NCBI GenBank assembly: GCA_030619215.1
Contig: JAUXBV010000148.1
Coordinates: 1-7,501 of the forward strand
From: Fibrobacterota bacterium
GTDB lineage: Bacteria; Fibrobacterota; Chitinivibrionia; Chitinivibrionales; JANQEN01
DNA: 7,501 bases
Direction: 5' to 3'
Shown here: positions 1 through 6,389 of the stretch, one piece after another
Position numbering within the stretch: the first letter of the stretch is position 1
Layout: every line of letters begins with the position of its first letter
Notes under the pieces: generated by a model
What the model saw: the letters and a program-made list of their open reading frames with translations, nothing else
Told to the model about the DNA's origin: nothing
Databases searched by the model: none
Translations under genes and position numbers: made by a program

Positions 1-136
1 CCATTGACTCGCAAAGAATCTTTACAATTTCTGCCTGCTTTTTCCTCTGGTCCAGGTCTTTAATTTTTGATAATTCCTGAACATTTTTATCAATCGTCTT
101 TGCCAGGGAACTGAGTAAATTAAGCACTTCTTCCAT
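1..136 (-). CDS. Partial small helical protein of unknown function, N-terminal 45 residues
   Basis: This open frame reads leftward from an ATG at 136-134 and runs off the window edge without a stop. The start is well supported: an AAGGAG ribosome binding site lies five bases upstream on the minus strand. The visible 45 residues begin MEEVLNLLSSLAKTIDKNVQ and are rich in Leu, Lys, Glu and Asp, with no Gly or Pro, so they should form long amphipathic helix, possibly a coiled coil. There is no signal peptide or membrane segment. It starts 49 bases after the stop of the radical SAM/ketosynthase fusion on the same strand with no terminator between, so the two are probably co-transcribed. I do not recognise the family. 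The visible part shows no acyl-carrier-protein signature (no DSL motif), but the rest of the protein is out of view. That it assists the fusion enzyme is inference from position only. Confidence 0.75.
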   Translation of the reverse strand, partial: MEEVLNLLSSLAKTIDKNVQELSKIKDLDQRKKQAEIVKILCESM

Positions 137-141
137 TTTTA

Positions 142-147
142 CTCCTT
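142..147 (-). promoter_or_regulatory. Strong ribosome binding site of the partial leftward gene
   Basis: On the minus strand this reads AAGGAG, followed by TAAAA and the ATG at 136-134. The five-base spacing is close to ideal. It is the main reason for accepting the truncated frame at 1-136 as a real gene. Confidence 0.75.
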
Positions 148-185
148 TCTTTAATTATCGGTTTATGTCATACCAATGAAATTAT

Positions 186-3100
186 TTATTCTAAAATCTT
201 TCCACGTCTGAGTATTGCTGCAAAATTATACCCCACATCAGAACTGGCGATGACAAGAATGTTGCCTGGAGTATTTGTCAGCTTTCTGCCGTCAAGTTCA
301 TCAACACCTGTTATCTGCGGCCAAAGATCATTGCCTTCGGCAAGGGACTCAAGCACTGCGGCGAGGCTTACCAGAATAGAGGCGCTTTCGATATAGCCGG
401 TACTAAATGTCGTGGTTATAAGCGGAATAGTACTATAGCGATTTTGCAATACTTTTTGTAAACAATCCAGCACTTTTTTATCCTGCACATTGCCCTGCGG
501 CGCCCAGACAATACAATCAATTGCATCGGGGCTTATCCGGGAACGGCTCAGGGCAAGGCTGCATGCATGCTCCAATCCCTCAGTGTCAAGGCTCTGTTCC
601 GTGAACGGCCCGGCGTCCATGCTCATACCGTAGCCCAGCACTTCAGCGAGGATTCGTGCGCCTCTCTCCCTTGCAGACTCCAGCGTTTCAGCAACAAGGG
701 TTGCCGCGCCTTCACCCAGAACTTTACGTTTGTTAGTTTCCAAACGAAGCCTATAATCGGCCTCCTCTCCGCCCTGACAGAGAAAGCCCATCAGGTTATA
801 ATTGAAATAGGTCTGAGCGTACACCTCATCTGAAGCACTGGCAAGAATATATTTTGCCCTTCCATCGGATAGGAAATCGTATGCGTATGCAATGCTCTGA
901 AGCCCGGCATGGTGCCCCGGAGACAGGGTCATATTGATTCCCTTCAGACTCAGAACGCTGGAAACCCACCCGGCAGTCGAATTTGCGGTTATATTTGAGA
1001 AGCTGCTTATATCGGTATCATAGGTGTCGCCGGAAAAAACCGCGTCCATATGCGCTGTTTCGCACGGTCCGTTGCAAACACCCATGACTATACCGAAATC
1101 CGCTGCACTCTTCCGGCTGACGCGCAGTCCTGCATCTTCAAGTGCAAGATGTGATGCGGAAACAGCCAGCTTGCTTATTTTGTTTAAATTTGAAAAATCA
1201 AGGCGGCGGTCAACATCGGAAGCCTTGAAATCGGGTACAAGACCTGCAAGCTCAGACTGCATATTTTCAAGCTTAAGCCCGGTAACGGGCCCTATACCCC
1301 GGATTCTATCCCTTAAGGCTTTAATATTCGTTTTCGTACCGATACCAAGTGATGTCACTGCTCCTGTTCCGGTTATAACGACCCTGTTTTCTTTTTTCTC
1401 CGGCAGTTTTGTAACATAATCCCATTTTGCTATAACAACAGCGGCATTGTTGCCGCCAAAAGCATAATTTGCTGAAATGAAAGCATGATACTCCTTTTGA
1501 CGTGCTTTGTTGGGTACATAATCAAGTGTGCAGCCGGGACGCGGCTCCGTGAAATTAATCGTTGGCGGGATAAATCCCGAATTCATTGCCAGCAAGTTAC
1601 ACGTTGCCTCGAGTATACCCGCACTTCCCATACAATGGCCGAAAAACGACTTCAATGAAACAACAGGGACACTATTACTGCCGAATAATTTCACTATTCC
1701 CCTGGTCTCCGCCTTGTCATTGGCTTCCGTTCCTGTCCCATGCGCATTGATACACCCGATTTCCGACAGGTCAACCTGCGAATCCGTCAACGCGGTTTGA
1801 AGCGTGCGAAATATACCGTCTCCACGGGGGTCCGGAGCTGTTGGATGATAGGCATCGGAGCTGGTCGAATGCCCGATAATTTTACCATAGCACTTTGCAT
1901 GGCGCAGGATAGCCTTCTCCATCTCCTCTACAACCCAGAAGCACGCAGCTTCGCCGGTATTAAGGCCGTAAGGCAGGGAAAAGGGCGCTGTCTTGGAGGT
2001 AGACGTAGCTTTCAGCCCGTCAAAGCCGGCCATGTTTGCAACACATAAAGAATCGGATCCACCCACAAGCACCGTGTCATAGTAGCCTTTGTTAATCAGC
2101 ATCTGCGCAAGGCCGATAGCTCCGCTTGTGGCAGAGCATGCGGTTGTTACTACCCAGGTCTCGCCGCCGATCCCCAAAGCTCCCGTGAGTGCTTTACCAA
2201 ATCCATAGTACTGGGCCTGAAGGTTCTTTTTTTCATTAAAGGCGCTGTCAGATTTATTATGTTTCCATTTATACTCGTCCTCCGCAGAGATCAGTCCGCC
2301 GTTGCAGGTTCCCAGCACAAGGGCAACATTACGCTTTATCTCATTGGGCTTAAACTCAAGGCCGGAATCCTTCAAAGCATTACGTGCCGCGGCAACTGCA
2401 TACAGTAAATAGGGATCATCAAACTCAGCCAGCTCCGTTTCACTCAGGTAGTCTTCCGGACGGAAATCTTTAATTTCTCCGCTGATCTCCGTCCTGAATG
2501 ATGATGCGTCGAATTTAGTGGCCGGTGCAAGCCCGGATTTACCTTCCTGTAAATTTTCTATTACCGCTTTGATATCATTGCCAATGGGACTGAAAACGCC
2601 GATACCGGTTATGGCTGCCTGTCCCTGTACTCCCTTTTGCTGGAGCGGTATTCCCACGATCTCTCTTCCCTCTTTAAAGGTTAACGGCTCCAATGCTCCA
2701 ATGTGCCGGTGTTTCTTTGAATTAAAAAACCCTTTCCAGATTTTTATAAACTGGTCATTCAGCTCATCCACACTCATCTTCGGATGCTTTGCAACAACGT
2801 GAGCGCCGTTATAGTGACTCCAGTTCCTATCAAAAATACGCTCCTGCCGGTTAAGCCGGTCCCAGTGTTTTGTCCCCGGATACGGTGTAAAGAGAAAAAA
2901 CTCGGAGGTATGAATATTTGCTTTTGTATACAATTCAAGGATTCTGTCCGCAACGCCGGTATCATCCCAGTCACGACCGATTGCAAAGGATCCGAAAAAC
3001 CGGACTCCCCGATCTTCAAGGTTTTTCACGAGGTCGATAAGGACCTGCTGCTCCTCTTTCCCACCCTGAATCGCTTTGATGGAAACAGGGTCGACATTCA

Positions 3101-3941
3101 TGGTGCAGTAAAAGTTGCGTACACCTGCTTTTGCTGCAAGGTCAAGAAATTCTTTATCGGTATTAAGCGCCAGTGTGGAAGATACAAAATATTTTTTCTG
3201 CAAAGGGGCCAGTCGCCTGAATAATTCTTTTGAATAGTCAACGATCTTTCTATGAGGGAAAAAGAAAACATCATCGGCAAGATAGACATTCTCAAATTTC
3301 AGTGCTTTTATCTCTTCTATGACCTTGTCAATCGGCCTGAACCTGATTCTGTATCCCATATGGGCGGGAACTGCACACATGGCACAGTCATACAGGCAGC
3401 CACGGGTAATCTGAACCAGGTCTTCTTCCCAGGTATATGACTTTTTATTGTAGAAAATATCCCTGCGGGGAATTCTCATTTGAGAAAGGTCGAATTTATA
3501 TCCCCCCGTATATTTCGGCTTAAGCTCACCCCGCTTTACATCCTCGATAATTGCCTGCCATGTCGGCTCCACCTCTCCGATATTAACCGAGTCCGCATGC
3601 TTGAGGCACTCATCAACCATGAACGAGGGGAAAATACCACCCATGATAACCTTCTTTCCATGGGCGCGGTACTCATCGGCAATCTCAAAAGCGCGGCTTG
3701 CCTGAGGGGTGAAGCAGCTTACCGCAACCAGGTCTGTCGGGGCATTGTAATTAATTTTATCTCCGCTGTTATCATCGATAAGCTCTATTTCAACATCGGG
3801 CGGAGTCAGGGATGCCATTATGGGAATGCCAAGCGAGGGTGGTGTAGTAAAATCACCCAGAAAATAGTCAACAAGGTCGCTGTCAAAACCTGTATTTGAA
3901 AGAAACTTCTCAAATCCCGGATAAACAAAGGTTATTTTCAA
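186..3941 (-). CDS. Trifunctional fusion: B12-binding-like/radical SAM enzyme, active ketosynthase (FabF type) and inactive ketosynthase (chain-length-factor-like)
   Basis: The 1,251-residue protein has three modules. Residues 1-150 look like the Rossmann-type cobalamin-binding domain of B12-radical SAM proteins (MKITFVYPGF start, GGIFPS). Residues 170-410 are a radical SAM core with CxxxCxxC at Cys182, Cys186 and Cys189. The only other cysteines before residue 430 are Cys76, Cys112 and Cys279, so there is no auxiliary SPASM-type cluster. Residues 441-840 are a complete ketosynthase: Cys602 in TACSATSGAIG, His734 in NAHGTGTE, Lys764 and His769 in KSFFGH, and a C-terminal FGGNN motif. Residues 852-1251 are a second ketosynthase fold (RVVITGTGAVTSLG) in which all catalytic positions are changed (His1010 for Cys, Ala1147 and Gly1182 for the two His, Thr1177 for Lys). 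A live-plus-dead pair is typical of KS-CLF heterodimers, where the dead partner shapes chain length. Known family roles suggest decarboxylative condensation of acyl-ACP units plus radical modification of the product; substrate and product are unknown. Start is TTG at 3941-3939, with a weak AGG nine bases upstream and an in-frame stop just before it. By eye it is more GC-rich than the genes to its right. Confidence 0.9.
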   Translation of the reverse strand: MKITFVYPGFEKFLSNTGFDSDLVDYFLGDFTTPPSLGIPIMASLTPPDVEIELIDDNSGDKINYNAPTDLVAVSCFTPQASRAFEIADEYRAHGKKVIMGGIFPSFMVDECLKHADSVNIGEVEPTWQAIIEDVKRGELKPKYTGGYKFDLSQMRIPRRDIFYNKKSYTWEEDLVQITRGCLYDCAMCAVPAHMGYRIRFRPIDKVIEEIKALKFENVYLADDVFFFPHRKIVDYSKELFRRLAPLQKKYFVSSTLALNTDKEFLDLAAKAGVRNFYCTMNVDPVSIKAIQGGKEEQQVLIDLVKNLEDRGVRFFGSFAIGRDWDDTGVADRILELYTKANIHTSEFFLFTPYPGTKHWDRLNRQERIFDRNWSHYNGAHVVAKHPKMSVDELNDQFIKIWKGFFNSKKHRHIGALEPLTFKEGREIVGIPLQQKGVQGQAAITGIGVFSPIGNDIKAVIENLQEGKSGLAPATKFDASSFRTEISGEIKDFRPEDYLSETELAEFDDPYLLYAVAAARNALKDSGLEFKPNEIKRNVALVLGTCNGGLISAEDEYKWKHNKSDSAFNEKKNLQAQYYGFGKALTGALGIGGETWVVTTACSATSGAIGLAQMLINKGYYDTVLVGGSDSLCVANMAGFDGLKATSTSKTAPFSLPYGLNTGEAACFWVVEEMEKAILRHAKCYGKIIGHSTSSDAYHPTAPDPRGDGIFRTLQTALTDSQVDLSEIGCINAHGTGTEANDKAETRGIVKLFGSNSVPVVSLKSFFGHCMGSAGILEATCNLLAMNSGFIPPTINFTEPRPGCTLDYVPNKARQKEYHAFISANYAFGGNNAAVVIAKWDYVTKLPEKKENRVVITGTGAVTSLGIGTKTNIKALRDRIRGIGPVTGLKLENMQSELAGLVPDFKASDVDRRLDFSNLNKISKLAVSASHLALEDAGLRVSRKSAADFGIVMGVCNGPCETAHMDAVFSGDTYDTDISSFSNITANSTAGWVSSVLSLKGINMTLSPGHHAGLQSIAYAYDFLSDGRAKYILASASDEVYAQTYFNYNLMGFLCQGGEEADYRLRLETNKRKVLGEGAATLVAETLESARERGARILAEVLGYGMSMDAGPFTEQSLDTEGLEHACSLALSRSRISPDAIDCIVWAPQGNVQDKKVLDCLQKVLQNRYSTIPLITTTFSTGYIESASILVSLAAVLESLAEGNDLWPQITGVDELDGRKLTNTPGNILVIASSDVGYNFAAILRRGKILE

Positions 3942-4070
3942 AATGAATTACCTGTAAAAAAATTATACTAATATCATGTAAAAATATAATGATGCGCCAA
4001 AACTTATGTATCTAAAAATACCTGATACTAATTTATTACTATTGCCTATTCATGCAAGGCCCATTATTAT

Positions 4071-4099
4071 ATAATGCCCGGGACACTTTACTGTGTCAA
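4071..4099 (-). promoter_or_regulatory. Candidate sigma70-type promoter for the radical SAM/ketosynthase fusion
   Basis: On the minus strand a perfect TTGACA (-35, at 4099-4094) is followed by 17 bases and CATTAT (-10, at 4076-4071, four of six matching TATAAT). This would give a leader of roughly 120 bases before the TTG start at 3941. The -10 lies inside a short inverted repeat (CATTAT, TAT, ATAATG at 4062-4076). A second TATAAT on the same strand at 3967-3962 has no good -35 and lies almost on top of the ribosome binding site, so it is less likely. Not experimentally supported; a chance match in AT-rich DNA is possible. Confidence 0.45.
4082..4097. repeat. 16-base inverted repeat, possible operator overlapping the -35 element
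   Basis: The sequence GACACTTTACTGTGTC has perfect five-base arms (GACAC and GTGTC) separated by six bases. It overlaps the TTGACA of the leftward promoter candidate and fills much of its spacer, which is where repressors commonly bind. No regulator gene is visible in the window, so the cognate factor is unknown. The other possibility is coincidence. Confidence 0.35.
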
Positions 4100-4175
4100 C
4101 CCTCTCAGGAATGATCCGGAAATCAATGAATCCCGCGAGACTATATTAATTTATAATGCTTAAAAACACATGTAA

Positions 4176-4184
4176 TGATATAAT
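4176..4184 (+). promoter_or_regulatory. Candidate extended -10 promoter for the aminopeptidase gene
   Basis: TGATATAAT matches the extended -10 consensus TGnTATAAT exactly. Extended -10 promoters can work without a good -35, and none is evident here 15-19 bases upstream. Initiation would fall near 4191, leaving a leader of about 50 bases before the aminopeptidase start. Another TATAAT at 4152-4157 lacks the TG extension. The surrounding DNA is very AT-rich, so the confidence is moderate. Confidence 0.4.
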
Positions 4185-4230
4185 GTTATATTAGCGGATA
4201 TTTTTACTCGTTATCAATCAGTCAACTATT

Positions 4231-4236
4231 AAGGAG
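4231..4236 (+). promoter_or_regulatory. Ribosome binding site of the aminopeptidase gene, ambiguous between two starts
   Basis: AAGGAG is followed after only three bases by ATG at 4240 and after twelve bases by a second in-frame ATG at 4249. Neither spacing is ideal: the first is short, the second long. The start at 4249 gives the natural-looking MKVTISKSAK terminus; the start at 4240 adds MGN. The annotation keeps the longer form. Confidence 0.6.
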
Positions 4237-4239
4237 TAT

Positions 4240-5646
4240 ATGGGAAACATGAAAGTTACTATTTCCAAATCAGCAAAGAATAATACTCACATTACTTTTT
4301 TAACAGAAGAGAGTAAGATTAAGCCAAAGGACTTCGAAGGTAAAAAGGATGAAATAACGGTAAGGTATAAAAATAAAAACACCATAATATATTGTGGGCT
4401 TGGTAAAGGTAACAAATGCGCTGATACCATACTCAGGTCTGCAGCAGCAATAGGCATTCGAAAGGCAATAGATTTAAAGCGCAAAAGGGTATCGATTATT
4501 GAGCCAAAAATAAAAGATCTGAAAAAATATCCTGCAATAGCCCTCATTGAAGGAGCTGTTCTCGGCTCATACATCTTTACAAAATATAAGAGCGAAAAGC
4601 CAAAAACAGTGACCACGGCAGAGGTTGTCAGTAAGAACATAACAAAAAAAGAGGCAAAAGATATTGCATCAGTCTGTGAAAGCATCAATTACGCACGCGA
4701 TCTTGTGAATGACAATGCGAATGAAATATTTCCCGAACGTCTTGCAGAAGAGGCGCTGTCCATTGCATCATTATCGGATGATATAACCTGTACTGTACTC
4801 ACGGATAAAGAGATAAAGGAGAAAGGACTCAGTCTACTCTATGCAGTCGGCCAGGGATCGCCTTACCCGCCGAGGCTTGCTATCTTGGAGTATATGGGTA
4901 ATCCTGAATCAAAAAAGAACATAGCAATTGTTGGTAAAGGCATTACTTTCGATTCCGGTGGACAGAACCTCAAACCAACGGCACATATAGAAACCATGCG
5001 CTGTGACATGGCAGGTGCGGCAGCGGTGCTTGGGCTAATGAAAGCTTTAGCCGGTTTGAAACCGGGGGTTAATGTTACCGGTGTGGTGCCGGCAGCACAT
5101 AATGCAATCGACAGTACCTCATACCTCCCCGGCGACACCTATAAATCCTATTCGGGTAAAACCGTGGAAATTCTTAACACCGACGCTGAAGGCAGGCTTG
5201 CCCTTGCCGATGCAATATCATACTGTATCAAAAACTTTTCACCAACGGAAATAATAGATCTTGCAACACTTACCGGCAGTATTTTATCTGCACTCGGCGA
5301 TACAATTGCCGGCCTTTTTTCTAACAATGACGCACTCGCTGACAAATTATTCCAGTCAGGCGAAAAAACGGGCGAGCGCCTGTGGCGTTTACCTATATAT
5401 GATGAGCACCGTGAGGCAATAAAAAGCGACATCGCCGACATCCGCAATATTTCAAAGCTGAAAAAGGGACATGCAGGCTCCATTACCGCTGCGGCTTTTA
5501 TTGAATCTTTTGTCAATAACCTTCCGTGGGCTCACCTCGATATTGCAGGTACAGCCTTTAACGAAGGCGAGGTTCGGGGAGAGGTGCCAAAATTCGGCAC
5601 CGGTTTTGGTATAAGGCTGCTTATGGATTACCTGTTAAATAAATGA
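4240..5646 (+). CDS. pepA: Leucyl aminopeptidase, peptidase family M17 (PepA-like)
   Basis: This is a cytosolic dinuclear-metal exopeptidase that removes N-terminal residues, preferably Leu, from peptides; the family usually forms hexamers. The 468 residues fit the slightly short end of the family. Residues 1-140 are the poorly conserved N-terminal domain and 140-468 the catalytic domain. The signature NTDAEGRL is at 313-320, and VGKGITFDSGG is at 231-241. Expected metal ligands are Lys233, Asp238, Asp256, Asp315 and Glu317, and the catalytic Lys245 and Arg319 are both present, so the enzyme should be active. The C-terminal block GHAGSITAAAFI (410-421) and WAHLDIAGTAF (430-440) is also typical. 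Some M17 members additionally bind DNA as regulators (E. coli PepA/XerB); nothing here shows that. It is divergent from the fusion gene and appears to be a single transcription unit, probably housekeeping. The first 130 residues are Lys-rich and AT-rich in codon use. The gene symbol is assigned by family and not by proven orthology. Confidence 0.95.
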   Translation: MGNMKVTISKSAKNNTHITFLTEESKIKPKDFEGKKDEITVRYKNKNTIIYCGLGKGNKCADTILRSAAAIGIRKAIDLKRKRVSIIEPKIKDLKKYPAIALIEGAVLGSYIFTKYKSEKPKTVTTAEVVSKNITKKEAKDIASVCESINYARDLVNDNANEIFPERLAEEALSIASLSDDITCTVLTDKEIKEKGLSLLYAVGQGSPYPPRLAILEYMGNPESKKNIAIVGKGITFDSGGQNLKPTAHIETMRCDMAGAAAVLGLMKALAGLKPGVNVTGVVPAAHNAIDSTSYLPGDTYKSYSGKTVEILNTDAEGRLALADAISYCIKNFSPTEIIDLATLTGSILSALGDTIAGLFSNNDALADKLFQSGEKTGERLWRLPIYDEHREAIKSDIADIRNISKLKKGHAGSITAAAFIESFVNNLPWAHLDIAGTAFNEGEVRGEVPKFGTGFGIRLLMDYLLNK

Positions 5647-5652
5647 ATTGTG

Positions 5653-5684
5653 TATTGGAGTATTGGAATGATGGAATGTTGGAA
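5653..5684. repeat. 8-base tandem repeat, four clear units, consensus TRTTGGAA
   Basis: Starting seven bases after the aminopeptidase stop, the units TATTGGAG, TATTGGAA, TGATGGAA and TGTTGGAA follow without gaps. Two decayed units come next, then in the same phase TAATGGAA at 5701-5708, so the array may once have spanned 5653-5716. A stray TAATGGAG at 5779-5786 is out of phase. It lies outside genes and has no hairpin potential of its own. It looks like a noncoding microsatellite-type array; no function can be read from it. Confidence 0.75.
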
Positions 5685-5710
5685 CCCTGAAGGACTAAAG
5701 TAATGGAATG

Positions 5711-5745
5711 ATACAGCATTAAAAAATTATGTAAAAATGCAGTAT
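5711..5745. repeat. Imperfect inverted repeat, 10-base arms, 15-base AT-rich loop
   Basis: ATACAGCATT at 5711-5720 pairs with AATGCAGTAT at 5736-5745 in nine of ten positions. The loop is almost all A and T. No T-run follows, so it is not a classical rho-independent terminator, although it is the only stem downstream of the aminopeptidase. It could be a decayed mobile fragment end, an mRNA 3' stem, or chance. Confidence 0.45.
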
Positions 5746-5877
5746 CCCGACCGTCAGGAAGGGCTCAGATAGCCGGAGTAATGGAGTTGAGTACTGAATA
5801 ATTATTGAATTACTGCAATTTATTTATTGATAATTCCGTAGTAAAATAGAGCTCTCATTAATACATTTAACCTATTC

Positions 5878-5896
5878 TTTAAAAACGCTTTTTAAA
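5878..5896. repeat. Perfect AT-rich inverted repeat just upstream of the DUF2141 gene
   Basis: TTTAAAAACGCTTTTTAAA is a perfect palindrome of 8-base arms around a CGC centre and ends ten bases before the ATG at 5907. It may be a protein-binding site or an mRNA hairpin in the leader. The stem is entirely A-T, so as RNA it would be weak. The gene that follows has no visible Shine-Dalgarno sequence, which makes control from this element conceivable but unproven. Confidence 0.5.
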
Positions 5897-5906
5897 AATC
5901 ATAACA

Positions 5907-6347
5907 ATGAAATACATATCTAATATTCCCATTTTTATAATTTTATTAGGAGCTATATATTCTGCATTTGCCCAAAACCCTGACACCACCTTTTCTGTTG
6001 GGGGTTTTATAACCAACTACAAACCCGATAAAGCGGTTTGCATCGCAATGTTTTCCAGTAATGATGACTTTAAAAAATGTGAACCGTACAAAACGCTCCG
6101 GTTCGCTAACGATAAGCTTCCGCCGGACACTCTTCTATATGTATTTTCGAAGGTAGAGCCCGGGGAGTATATTATCGCTGCATATCAGGATCTCAACGGC
6201 GATAACAAGATGAACAAGGGCTTGTTCGGGCCAACAGAACCGTATAGAATATACAAACCAAATTATGGAATCTTCGGGCCTAAATTTTCTAAATGTAAAT
6301 TTCAGGTCAGTGGCTCTATTACTTCTGCTGATTTTGCTCTGAAGTAA
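5907..6347 (+). CDS. Secreted DUF2141-family protein
   Basis: The 146-residue protein starts with a clear signal peptide: MKYIS, a hydrophobic stretch at residues 7-20 and a likely signal peptidase I site after AFA (residue 22). It is therefore exported, to the periplasm or outside. The mature part matches the DUF2141 pattern: PGEYIIAAYQDLNGDNKMNKG (85-105), then PTEPY (109-113) and GIFGPKF (121-127). The DLNGDNK stretch (Asp95, Asn97, Asp99) resembles a calcium-binding turn, and the fold is expected to be a small beta-sandwich. Function of the family is not known. Mature-part cysteines are Cys45, Cys58 and Cys130, so one disulfide is possible. No Shine-Dalgarno sequence is visible before the ATG, unlike the genes at 136 and 4240. 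The start is supported by the position of the signal peptide. The sulfotransferase follows after 42 bases on the same strand, so the two may form an operon. Confidence 0.85.
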   Translation: MKYISNIPIFIILLGAIYSAFAQNPDTTFSVGGFITNYKPDKAVCIAMFSSNDDFKKCEPYKTLRFANDKLPPDTLLYVFSKVEPGEYIIAAYQDLNGDNKMNKGLFGPTEPYRIYKPNYGIFGPKFSKCKFQVSGSITSADFALK

Positions 6348-6389
6348 ACTGTTTAGTTATCCTTACTATTTAAATGAGTTGTTGATATT

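Noticed and set aside
852..1388. C-terminal ketosynthase considered as a decaying pseudogene fused by accident
   Set aside because: The frame is intact to the stop, fold-framing motifs are kept, and the loss is concentrated at catalytic positions as in chain-length factors, so a functional pseudo-enzyme is more likely.
567..3899. Several plus-strand open frames of 60-146 codons inside the region of the fusion gene
   Set aside because: They lie opposite a continuous 1,251-codon frame with clear domain motifs, have low-complexity Ser/Pro/Leu-type translations with no recognisable motifs, and no ribosome binding sites of note. They are antisense shadows.
4006..4074. Possible 22-residue rightward peptide (MYLKIPDTN start) in the divergent intergenic region
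   Set aside because: There is no ribosome binding site, and the frame runs through the candidate promoter of the fusion gene. An open frame of this length is expected by chance.
4287..5516. Minus-strand and alternative-frame open frames across the aminopeptidase gene
   Set aside because: The plus-strand frame carries the full M17 signature and catalytic residues; the others are shadows without motifs.
5653..5716. Short repeats considered as a CRISPR array
   Set aside because: The units are 8 bases, contiguous and without spacers, which is a simple tandem repeat and not CRISPR.
5711..5745. Stem considered as a rho-independent terminator of the aminopeptidase gene
   Set aside because: The stem is not GC-rich, has a 15-base loop and is not followed by a run of T.
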